From Lasioglossum baleicum (taxonomy: Eukaryota; Arthropoda; Insecta; Hymenoptera; Halictidae): 64,000 bases of DNA. The notes under the pieces were generated by a model. The model searched no databases and had not been told where the DNA came from. It saw only the letters and a list, made by a program, of their open reading frames with translations. A program made the translations under genes and the position numbers. This document shows positions 1 to 9,000 of this stretch, one piece after another. How positions within the stretch are numbered: the stretch's first letter is position 1; each line of letters opens with the position of its first letter. The stretch spans positions 248,001-312,000 of the forward strand of contig NW_027469216.1 in the NCBI RefSeq assembly GCF_051020765.1. Direction: 5' to 3'.

Positions 1-2723
1 TTTCGGGCCCTTTTCAGCCCTGAACCGTGGAAGCGCCGAAATTCGGGTTTCATTTTTAACGCGGCAGCTTATACCCCCCGAGCGTTAACGACCACTGCCG
101 GTGGTGGTCGGCAAGTTATCCTCCGCCGAGGTCGACGCGCGTTACCGATGCACACGTAAAAAATTTTCCGCGAATTTTCGCGAATTTTTCGCGCGGTTAG
201 CCTTCGTCTCCGCGTCCTCCGTCCGACGAGCCTACTCTCGCCCGCACCCGTCGACCCGTTCTCGAGCTATACGGCGACAAAGAAACTTTGATTTTTCACT
301 AATTTGACGTCATCGAGAAAGTTACGGCCAACTGGGAATTAAAGGTATATCGCCTTTCCGAAATTTCCGGGAGCCCGTCGGGCCTTCGGCCCCGCTCGGC
401 TCGAGGTCGAGATCGTCGGTAGCGACGATGGTGGCGGGGAGGTGCGCAATTGGTCTGTCATCGCCATCCTCCCCCCCAAACCCCCCTCACCCTTTAAAAT
501 TAATGGACAATGTAAACCTAAACGTAGAGTCGGATTTGTAACCTCGAAGTTACAAGTCCATTCGCTCAACTATCAAGGGAGAGTAAACGCGGCGACTGTG
601 GCGGCACTCGCCGCCGATACGATGTCAGCGTCGCGAAGTTGGCGTTAAATTCGAACGTTTGAAACAGTTATTTTCTTTCGGGCCCTTTTCAGCCCTGAAC
701 CGTGGAAGCGCCGAAATTCGGGTTTCATTTTTAACGCGGCAGCTTATACCCCCCGAGCCGTTACCGACCACTGCCGGTGGTGGTCGGTAAGTTATCCTCC
801 GCCGAGGTCGACGCGCGTTACCGATGCACACGTAAAAAATTTTCCGCGAATTTTCGCGAATTTTTCGCACGGTAAGCCTTCGTCTCCGCGTCCTCCGTCC
901 GACGAGCCTACTCTCGCCCGCACCCGTCGACCCGTTCTCGAGCTATGCGGCGACAAAGAAACTTTGATTTTTCACTAATTTGACGTCATCGAGAAAGTTA
1001 CGGCCAACTGGGAATTAAAGGTATATCGCCTTTCCGAAATTTCCGGGAGCCCGTCGGGCCTTCGGCCCCGCTCGGCTCGGCTCGGCACGAGGTCGAGGTC
1101 GTCGGTAGCGACGATGGTGGCCGGGGAGGTGCGCAATTGGTCTGTCATCGCCATCCTCCCCCCCAACCCCCCCTCACCCTTTAAAATTAATGGAAAATGT
1201 AAACCTAAACGTAGAGTCGGATTTGTAACCTCGAAGTTACAAGTCCATTCGCTCAACTATCAAGGGAGAGTAAACGCGGCGACTGTGGCGGCACTCGCCG
1301 CCGATGCGATGTCAGCGTCGCGAAGTTGGCGTTAAATTCGAACGTTTGAATCAGTTATTTTCTTTCGGGCCCTTTTCAGCCCTGAACCGTGGAAGCGCCG
1401 AAATTCGGGTTTCATTTTTAACGCGGCAGCTTATACCCCCCGAGCCGTTACCGACCACTGCCGGTGGTGGTCGGTAAGTTATCCTCCGCCGAGGTCGACG
1501 CGCGTTACCGATGCACACGTAAAAAATTTTCCGCGAATTTTCGCGAATTTTTCGCGCGGTGAGTCTTCGACTCCGCGTCCTCCGTCCGACGAGCCTACTC
1601 TCGCCCGCACCCGTCGACCCGTTCTCGAGCTATGCGGTGACAAAGAAACTTTGATTTTTCACTAATTTGACGTCATCGAGAAAGTTACGGCCAACTGGAA
1701 ATTAAAGGTATATCGCCTTTCCGAAATTGCCGGGAGCCCGTCGGGCCTTCGGCCCCGCTCGGCTCGGCTTGGCTCGAGGTCGAGGTCGTCGGTAGCGACG
1801 ATGGTGGCGGGGAATTGCGCAATTGGTCTGTCATCGCCATCATCCTCCCAACCCCCCCTCACCCTTTAAAATTAATGGAAAATGTAAACCTAAACGTAGA
1901 GTCGGATTCGTAACCTCGAAGTTACAAGTCCATTCGCTCAACTATCAAGGGAGAGTAAACGCGGCGACTGTGGCGGCACTCGCCACCAATGCGATGTCAG
2001 CGTCGCGAAGTTGGCGTTAAATTCGAACGTTTGAATCAGTTATTTCCTTTCAGGCCCTTTTCAGCCCTGAACCGTGGAAGCGCCGAAATTCGGGTTTCAT
2101 TTTTAACGCGGCAGCTTATACCCCCCGAGCCGTTACCGACCACTGCCGGTGGTGGTCGGTAAGTTATCCTCCGCCGAGGTCGACGCGCGTTACCGATGCA
2201 CACGTAAAAAATTTGCCGCGAATTTTCGCGAATTTTTCGCGCGGTAAGGCTTCGTCTCCGCGTCCTCCGTCCGACGAGCCTACTCTCGCCCGCACCCGTC
2301 GACCCGTTCTCGAGCTATACGGCGACAAAGAAACTTTGATTTTTCACTAATTTGACGTCATCGAGAAAGTTACGGCCAACTGGGAATTAAAGGTATATCG
2401 CCTTTCCGAAATTTCCGGGAGCTCGTCGGGCCTTCGGCCCCGCTCGGCTCGAGGTCGAGGTCGTCGGTAGCGACGATGGTGGCGGGGAGGTGCGCAATTG
2501 GTCTGTCATCGCCATCCTCCCCCCCAACCCTTCCTCACCCTTTAAAATTAATGGAAAATGTAAACCTAAACGTAGAGTCGGATTTGTAACCTCGAAGTTA
2601 CAAGTCCATTCGCTCAACTACCAAGGGAGAGTAAACGCGGCGACTGTGGCGGCACTCGCCGCCGATGCGATGTCAGCGTCGCGAAGTTGGCGTTAAATTC
2701 AAACGTTTGAATCAGTTATTTTC
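1..2723. repeat. Four-monomer higher-order unit, copy 1
   Basis: Monomers start at 1, 676, 1363 and 2048 (lengths 675, 687, 685 and 676). The unit is followed directly by a second copy at a shift of 2723 bp. Private markers shared by both copies include GGTTAGCC and ATGGACAATG in the first monomer, TTCGCACGG and GGCACGAGG in the second, and GGTGAGTCTTCGACTCC in the third. The two copies look identical from 1 to 2214. From 2215 the fourth monomer differs from its partner at about eight positions, among them GAGCTC against GAGCCC and CCCTTCC against CCCCCCC. Confidence 0.93.
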
Positions 2724-5446
2724 TTTCGGGCCCTTTTCAGCCCTGAACCGTGGAAGCGCCGAAATTCGGGTTTCATTTTTAACGCGGCAGCTTATACCCC
2801 CCGAGCGTTAACGACCACTGCCGGTGGTGGTCGGCAAGTTATCCTCCGCCGAGGTCGACGCGCGTTACCGATGCACACGTAAAAAATTTTCCGCGAATTT
2901 TCGCGAATTTTTCGCGCGGTTAGCCTTCGTCTCCGCGTCCTCCGTCCGACGAGCCTACTCTCGCCCGCACCCGTCGACCCGTTCTCGAGCTATACGGCGA
3001 CAAAGAAACTTTGATTTTTCACTAATTTGACGTCATCGAGAAAGTTACGGCCAACTGGGAATTAAAGGTATATCGCCTTTCCGAAATTTCCGGGAGCCCG
3101 TCGGGCCTTCGGCCCCGCTCGGCTCGAGGTCGAGATCGTCGGTAGCGACGATGGTGGCGGGGAGGTGCGCAATTGGTCTGTCATCGCCATCCTCCCCCCC
3201 AAACCCCCCTCACCCTTTAAAATTAATGGACAATGTAAACCTAAACGTAGAGTCGGATTTGTAACCTCGAAGTTACAAGTCCATTCGCTCAACTATCAAG
3301 GGAGAGTAAACGCGGCGACTGTGGCGGCACTCGCCGCCGATACGATGTCAGCGTCGCGAAGTTGGCGTTAAATTCGAACGTTTGAAACAGTTATTTTCTT
3401 TCGGGCCCTTTTCAGCCCTGAACCGTGGAAGCGCCGAAATTCGGGTTTCATTTTTAACGCGGCAGCTTATACCCCCCGAGCCGTTACCGACCACTGCCGG
3501 TGGTGGTCGGTAAGTTATCCTCCGCCGAGGTCGACGCGCGTTACCGATGCACACGTAAAAAATTTTCCGCGAATTTTCGCGAATTTTTCGCACGGTAAGC
3601 CTTCGTCTCCGCGTCCTCCGTCCGACGAGCCTACTCTCGCCCGCACCCGTCGACCCGTTCTCGAGCTATGCGGCGACAAAGAAACTTTGATTTTTCACTA
3701 ATTTGACGTCATCGAGAAAGTTACGGCCAACTGGGAATTAAAGGTATATCGCCTTTCCGAAATTTCCGGGAGCCCGTCGGGCCTTCGGCCCCGCTCGGCT
3801 CGGCTCGGCACGAGGTCGAGGTCGTCGGTAGCGACGATGGTGGCCGGGGAGGTGCGCAATTGGTCTGTCATCGCCATCCTCCCCCCCAACCCCCCCTCAC
3901 CCTTTAAAATTAATGGAAAATGTAAACCTAAACGTAGAGTCGGATTTGTAACCTCGAAGTTACAAGTCCATTCGCTCAACTATCAAGGGAGAGTAAACGC
4001 GGCGACTGTGGCGGCACTCGCCGCCGATGCGATGTCAGCGTCGCGAAGTTGGCGTTAAATTCGAACGTTTGAATCAGTTATTTTCTTTCGGGCCCTTTTC
4101 AGCCCTGAACCGTGGAAGCGCCGAAATTCGGGTTTCATTTTTAACGCGGCAGCTTATACCCCCCGAGCCGTTACCGACCACTGCCGGTGGTGGTCGGTAA
4201 GTTATCCTCCGCCGAGGTCGACGCGCGTTACCGATGCACACGTAAAAAATTTTCCGCGAATTTTCGCGAATTTTTCGCGCGGTGAGTCTTCGACTCCGCG
4301 TCCTCCGTCCGACGAGCCTACTCTCGCCCGCACCCGTCGACCCGTTCTCGAGCTATGCGGTGACAAAGAAACTTTGATTTTTCACTAATTTGACGTCATC
4401 GAGAAAGTTACGGCCAACTGGAAATTAAAGGTATATCGCCTTTCCGAAATTGCCGGGAGCCCGTCGGGCCTTCGGCCCCGCTCGGCTCGGCTTGGCTCGA
4501 GGTCGAGGTCGTCGGTAGCGACGATGGTGGCGGGGAATTGCGCAATTGGTCTGTCATCGCCATCATCCTCCCAACCCCCCCTCACCCTTTAAAATTAATG
4601 GAAAATGTAAACCTAAACGTAGAGTCGGATTCGTAACCTCGAAGTTACAAGTCCATTCGCTCAACTATCAAGGGAGAGTAAACGCGGCGACTGTGGCGGC
4701 ACTCGCCACCAATGCGATGTCAGCGTCGCGAAGTTGGCGTTAAATTCGAACGTTTGAATCAGTTATTTCCTTTCAGGCCCTTTTCAGCCCTGAACCGTGG
4801 AAGCGCCGAAATTCGGGTTTCATTTTTAACGCGGCAGCTTATACCCCCCGAGCCGTTACCGACCACTGCCGGTGGTGGTCGGTAAGTTATCCTCCGCCGA
4901 GGTCGACGCGCGTTACCGATGCACACGTAAAAAATTTTCCGCGAATTTTCGCGAATTTTTCGCGCGGTAAGCCTTCGTCTCCGCGTCCTCCGTCCGACGA
5001 GCCTACTCTCGCCCGCACCCGTCGACCCGTTCTTGAGCTATACGGCGACAAAGAAATTTTGATTTTTCACTAATTTGACGTCATCGAGAAAGTTACGGCC
5101 AACTGGGAATTAAAGGTATATCGCCTTTCCGAAATTTCCGGGAGCCCGTCGGGCCTTCGGCCCCGCTCGGCTCGAGGTCGAGGTCGTCGGTAGCGACGAT
5201 GGTGGCGGGGAGGTGCGCAATTGGTCTGTCATCGCCATCCTCCCCCCCAACCCCCCCTCACCCTTTAAAATTAATGGAAAATGTAAACCTAAACGTAGAG
5301 TCGGATTTGTAACCTCGAAGTTACAAGTCCATTCGCTCAACTATCAAGGGAGAGTAAACGCGGCGACTGTGGCGGCACTCGCCGCCGATGCGATGTCAGC
5401 GTCGCGAAGTTGGCGTTAAATTCGAACGTTTGAATCAGTTATTTTC
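2724..5446. repeat. Four-monomer higher-order unit, copy 2
   Basis: Monomers start at 2724, 3399, 4086 and 4771. Positions 2724 to 4937 repeat 1 to 2214 with no difference that I can see. The last half-kilobase of the fourth monomer then diverges, so the exchange that made this pair probably had an endpoint inside that monomer, or gene conversion later replaced its 3' half. All eight monomers from 1 to 5446 share the same 3' haplotype (GATGTCAGCG...GAAGTTGG). Confidence 0.93.
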
Positions 5447-5531
5447 TTTCGGGCCCTTTTCAGCCCTGAACCGTGGAAGCGCCGAAATTCGGGTTTCATT
5501 TTTAACGCGGCAGCTTATACCCCCCGAGCCG

Positions 5532-5561
5532 TTACCGACCACTGCCGGTGGTGGTCGGTAA
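5532..5561. repeat. Inverted repeat 1: 11-bp arms, 8-nt loop (representative copy)
   Basis: The arms TTACCGACCAC and GTGGTCGGTAA are exact reverse complements around the loop TGCCGGTG. In RNA the stem could extend inwards through a T-G and a G-T wobble to two more C-G pairs. The same element lies about 85 bp after the start of nearly every monomer. It is weakened in copies that read GAGCGTTAACGACC (for example near 15658, 21082, 32600 and 63019), where only about 7 bp of the arm remain, and in copies with GCCGGTGATGG (for example near 36014, 37363, 39399 and 59667). Extrusion as a cruciform or folding in a transcript is an inference. Confidence 0.85.
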
Positions 5562-5615
5562 GTTATCCTCCGCCGAGGTCGACGCGCGTTACCGATGCAC
5601 ACGTAAAAAATTTTC

Positions 5616-5635
5616 CGCGAATTTTCGCGAATTTT
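5616..5635. repeat. Tandem CGCGAATTTT pair, deletion-prone (representative copy)
   Basis: Two exact 10-bp copies, CGCGAATTTT, stand between AAAAAATTTTC and TCGCGCGG. Copies of the satellite at 51491 and 58903 have exactly one unit left, and the copy at 56205 has lost both. This is the pattern expected from replication slippage or short unequal exchange. A further one-base loss with a T-to-A change affects the copy at 11527 (around 11711-11717). Confidence 0.9.
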
Positions 5636-5751
5636 TCGCGCGGAAAGCCTTCGTCTCCGCGTCCTCTGTCCGACGAGCCTACTCTCGCCCGCACCCGTCG
5701 ACCCGTTCTCGAGCTATACGGCGACAAAGAAACTTTGATTTTTCACTAATT

Positions 5752-5759
5752 TGACGTCA
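5752..5759. promoter_or_regulatory. TGACGTCA palindrome, matching the CRE (CREB/ATF) consensus (representative copy)
   Basis: A perfect 8-bp TGACGTCA is present within TTTGACGTCATCGAG. It looked unchanged in every monomer I read, including the most divergent ones around 56205-59565. The sequence equals the full cAMP-response element bound by bZIP proteins of the CREB/ATF family. Whether it is bound or only a chance palindrome amplified with the monomer cannot be told from sequence. There is no recognisable gene nearby for it to regulate. Confidence 0.45.
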
Positions 5760-5819
5760 TCGAGAAAGTTACGGCCAACTGGGAATTAAAGGTATATCGC
5801 CTTTCCGAAATTTCCGGGA

Positions 5820-5839
5820 GCCCGTCGGGCCTTCGGCCC
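5820..5839. repeat. Overlapping GC-rich hairpins (representative copy)
   Basis: Two mutually exclusive stems share the same GGGC. The first is GCCCG-T-CGGGC (5820-5830). The second is GGGCC-TTC-GGCCC (5827-5839). Many monomers read GAGCTCG instead of GAGCCCG just upstream, which breaks the first stem but leaves the second intact. The GAGCTC version usually travels with the CCC...AACCCTTCCTCACC form of the C tract. Confidence 0.75.
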
Positions 5840-5840
5840 C

Positions 5841-5850
5841 GCTCGGCTCG
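5841..5850. repeat. (GCTCG)n pentamer tract, n = 2 here, 4 in long monomers
   Basis: Two GCTCG units precede AGGTCGAGG. Long-class monomers have four units, some mutated (GCTCT, GCTTG or GCACG), and this 10-bp gain explains most of the 683 to 687 bp class. Long monomers start at 676, 1363, 3399, 4086, 16930, 17615, 23026, 24387, 27769, 29127, 29812, 32522, 33881, 37262, 40647, 42685, 44720, 47431, 56866 and 62939. They often sit next to each other or at two- or three-monomer spacing, as expected if the expansion spread by amplifying multi-monomer blocks. Confidence 0.9.
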
Positions 5851-5914
5851 AGGTCGAGGTCGTCGGTAGCGACGATGGTGGCGGGGAGGTGCGCAATTGG
5901 TCTGTCATCGCCAT

Positions 5915-5938
5915 CCTCCCCCCCAACCCCCCTCACCC
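5915..5938 (-). repeat. C-rich tract with minus-strand G-quadruplex pattern (representative copy)
   Basis: The plus strand reads a C7 run, AA, C6, TCA and CCC. The minus strand therefore has GGG-TGA-G6-TT-G7, which can supply four runs of three G with short loops. Three length and sequence types occur across the array: CATCCT with C7 AA C6-7; CATCATCCTCCCAAC7; and CATC with C7-10 AACCCTTCC. All three keep the potential. This is the most indel-rich spot of the monomer. Confidence 0.75.
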
Positions 5939-5981
5939 GTTAAAATTAATGGAAAATGTAAACCTAAACGTAGAGTCGGAT

Positions 5982-6001
5982 TTGTAACCTCGAAGTTACA
6001 A
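5982..6001. repeat. Inverted repeat 2: TTGTAAC / GTTACAA with a 6-nt loop (representative copy)
   Basis: Seven-base arms flank CTCGAA. About half of the monomers read TTCGTAACC instead of TTTGTAACC, which shortens the arms to GTAAC/GTTAC. The site is otherwise conserved; the copies near 58099 (CGATGTTAC) and 63493 (CGAATTTAC) carry private arm mutations. Confidence 0.7.
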
Positions 6002-9000
6002 GTCCATTCGCTCAACCATCAAGGGAGAGTAAACGCGGCGACTGTGGCGGCACTCGCCATCGATGCGAAGTCAGCGTCGCGAAATTGGCGTTAAATTCGA
6101 ACGTTTGGATCAGTTATTTTCTTTCGGGCCCTTTTCAGCCCTGAACCGTGGAAGCGCCGAAATTCGGGTTTCATTTTTAACGCGGCAGCTTATACCCCCC
6201 GAGCCGTTACCGACCACTGCCGGTGGTGGTCGGTAAGTTATCCTCCGCCGAGGTCGACGCGCGTTACCGATGCACACGTAAAAAATTTTCCGCGAATTTT
6301 CGCGAATTTTTCGCGCGGTAAGCCTTTGTCTCCGCGTCCTCCGTCCGACGAGCCTACTCTCGCCCGCACCCGTCGACCCGTTCTCGAGCTATACGGCGAC
6401 AAAGAAGCTTTGATTTTTCACTAATTTGACGTCATCGAGAAAGTTACGGCCACCTGGGAATTAAAGGTATATCGCCTTTCCGAAATTTCCGGGAGCCCGT
6501 CGGGCCTCCGGCCCCGCTTCTCGAGGTCGAGGTCGTCGGTAGCGACGATGGTGGCGGGGAGGTGCGCAATTGGTCTGTCATCGCCATCCTCCCCCCCAAA
6601 CCCCCCTCACCCTTTAAAATTAATGGAAAATGTAAACCTAAACGTAGAGTCGGATTCGTAACCTCGAAGTTACAAGTCCATTCGCTCAACTATCAAGGGA
6701 GAGTAAACGCGGCGACTGTGGCGGCACTCTCCGCCGATGCGATGTCAGCGTCGCGAAATTGGCGTTAAATTCGAACGTTTGGATCAGTTATTTTCTTTCG
6801 GGCCCTTTTCAGCCCTGAACCGTGGAAGCGCCGAAATTCGGGTTTCATTTTTAACGCGGCAGCTTATACCCCCCGAGCCGTTACCGACCACTGCCGGTGG
6901 TGGTCGGTAAGATATCCTCCGCCGAGGTCGACGCGCGTTACCGATGCACACGTAAAAAATTTTCCGCGAATTTTCGCGAATTTTTCGCGCGGTAAGCCTT
7001 TGTCTCCGCGTCCTCCGTCCGACGAGCCTACTCTAGCCAGCACCCGTCGACCCGTTCTCGAGCTATACGGCGACAAAGAAGCTTTGATTTTTCACTAATT
7101 TGACGTCATCGAGAAAGTTACGGCCAACTGGGAATTAAAGGTATATCGCCTTTCCGAAATTTCCGGGAGCCCGTCGGGCCTTCGGCCCCGCTCGGCTCGA
7201 GGTCGAGGTCGTCGGTAGCGACGATGGTGGCGGGGAGGTGCGCAATTGGTCTGTCATCGCCATCCTCCCCCCCAAACCCCCCTCACCCTTTAAAATTAAT
7301 GGAAAATGTAAACCTAAACGTAGAGTCGGATTCGTAACCTCGAAGTTACAAGTCCATTCGCTCTACCATCAAGGGAGAGTAAACGCGGCGACTGTGGCGG
7401 CACTCGCCATCGATGCGAAGTCAGCGTCGCGAAATTGGCGTTAAATTCGAACGTTTGGATCAGTTATTTTCTTTCGGGCCCTTTTCAGCCCTGAACCGTG
7501 GAAGCGCCGAAATTCGGGTTTCATTTTTAACGCGGCAGCTTATACCCCCCGAGCCGTTACCGACCACTGCCGGTGGTGGTCGGTAAGTTATCCTCCGCCG
7601 AGGTCGACGCGCGTTACCGATGCACACGTAAAAAATTTTCCGGGAATTTTCGCGAATTTTTCGCGCGGTAAGCCTTCGTCTCCGCGTCCTCCGTCCGACG
7701 AGCCTACTCTCGCCCGCACCCGTCGACCCGTTCTCGAGCTATACGGCGACAAAGAAGCTTTGATTTTTCACTAATTTGACGTCATCGAGAAAGTTACGGC
7801 CAACTGGGAATTAAAGGTATATCGCCTTTCCGAAATTTCCGGGAGCCCGTCGGGCCTTCGGCCCCGCTCGGCTCGAGGTCGAGGTCGTCGGTAGCGACGA
7901 TGGTGGCGGGGAGGTGCGCAATTGGTCTGTCATCGCCATCCTCCCCCCCAAACCCCCCTCACCCTTTAAAATTAATGGAAAATGTAAACCTAAACGTAGA
8001 GTCGGATTCGTAACCTCGAAGTTACAAGTCCATTCGCTCAACCATCAAGGGAGAGTAAACGCGGCGACTGTGGCGGCACTCGCCATCGATGCGATGTCAG
8101 CGTCGCGAAGTTGGCGTTAAATTCGAACGTTTGAATCAGTTATTTTCTTTCGGGCCCTTTTCAGCCCTGAACCGTGGAAGCGCCGAAATTCGGGTTTCAT
8201 TTTTAACGCGGCAGCTTATACCCCCCGAGCCGTTACCGACCACTGCCGGTGGTGGTCGGTAAGTTATCCTCCGCCGAGGTCGACGCGCGTTACCGATGCA
8301 CACGTAAAAAATTTTCCGCGAATTTTCGCGAATTTTTCGCGCGGTAAGCCGTCGTCTCCGCGTCCTCCGTCCGACAAGCCTACTCTTGCCCGCACCCGTC
8401 GACCCGTTCTCGAGCTATACGGCGACAAAGAAACTTTGATTTTTCACTAATTTGACGTCATCGAGAAAGTTACGGCCAACTGGGAATTAAAGGTATATCG
8501 CCTTTCCGAAATTTCCGGGAGCCCGTCGGGCCTTCGGCCCCGCTCGGCTCGAGGTCGAGGTCGTCGGTAGCGACGATGGTGGCGGGGAGGTGCGCAATTG
8601 GTCTGTCATCGCCATCATCCTCCCAACCCCCCCTCACCCTTTAAAATTAATGGAAAATGTAAACCTAAACGTAGAGTCGGATTCGTAACCTCGAAGTTAC
8701 AAGTCCATTCGCTCAACTATCAAGGGAGAGTAAACGCGGCGACTGTGGCGGCACTCTCCGCCGATGCGATGTCAGCGTCGCGAAGTTGGCGTTAAATTCG
8801 AACGTTTGGATCAGTTATTTTCTTTCGGGCCCTTTTCAGCCCTGAACCGTGGAAGCGCCGAAATTCGGGTTTCATTTTTAACGCGGCAGCTTATACCCCC
8901 CGAGCCGTTACCGACCACTGCCGGTGGTGGTCGGTAAGTTATCCTCCGCCGAGGTCGACGCGCGTTACCGATGCACACGTAAAAAATTTTCCGCGAATTT

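Larger units (their letters stand above)
5447..6121. repeat. Reference monomer (copy 9, 675 bp) used to map internal elements
   Basis: This copy is used as the map for the array. In order it holds an AT/GC mixed leader, an 11-bp-arm inverted repeat (5532-5561), a poly-A run followed by two CGCGAATTTT copies (5616-5635), a pyrimidine-rich stretch with GTCGAC and CTCGAG sites (5641-5715), the TGACGTCA palindrome (5752-5759), overlapping GC hairpins (5820-5839), the pentamer tract (5841-5850), a single CAATTG (5894-5899), the C-rich tract (5915-5938), an AT-rich TTAAAATTAATGG segment, the second inverted repeat (5982-6001) and a 3' haplotype region (about 6016-6113). Its C tract is followed by CACCCGTTAAAAT where most copies have CACCCTTTAAAAT. 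Confidence 0.95.

Noticed and set aside
5540..5640. tRNA or other RNA polymerase III gene suggested by the hairpins and A/T runs
   Set aside because: No cloverleaf and no convincing A box plus B box pair could be assembled around the inverted repeats.
5960..5970. Telomere-like AACCTAAACG
   Set aside because: It is a single CCTAA unit per monomer, not a tandem telomeric run.
5447..6121. CENP-B box
   Set aside because: I looked for TTCG-N4-A-N2-CGGG on both strands in the reference monomer and found no match; the several TTCG and CCCG motifs have wrong spacing.
5447..6121. Hammerhead ribozyme, known in some animal satellites
   Set aside because: The conserved CTGATGA core is missing on both strands of the reference monomer; GCTGATGCG near 58840 is a single-copy chance resemblance.
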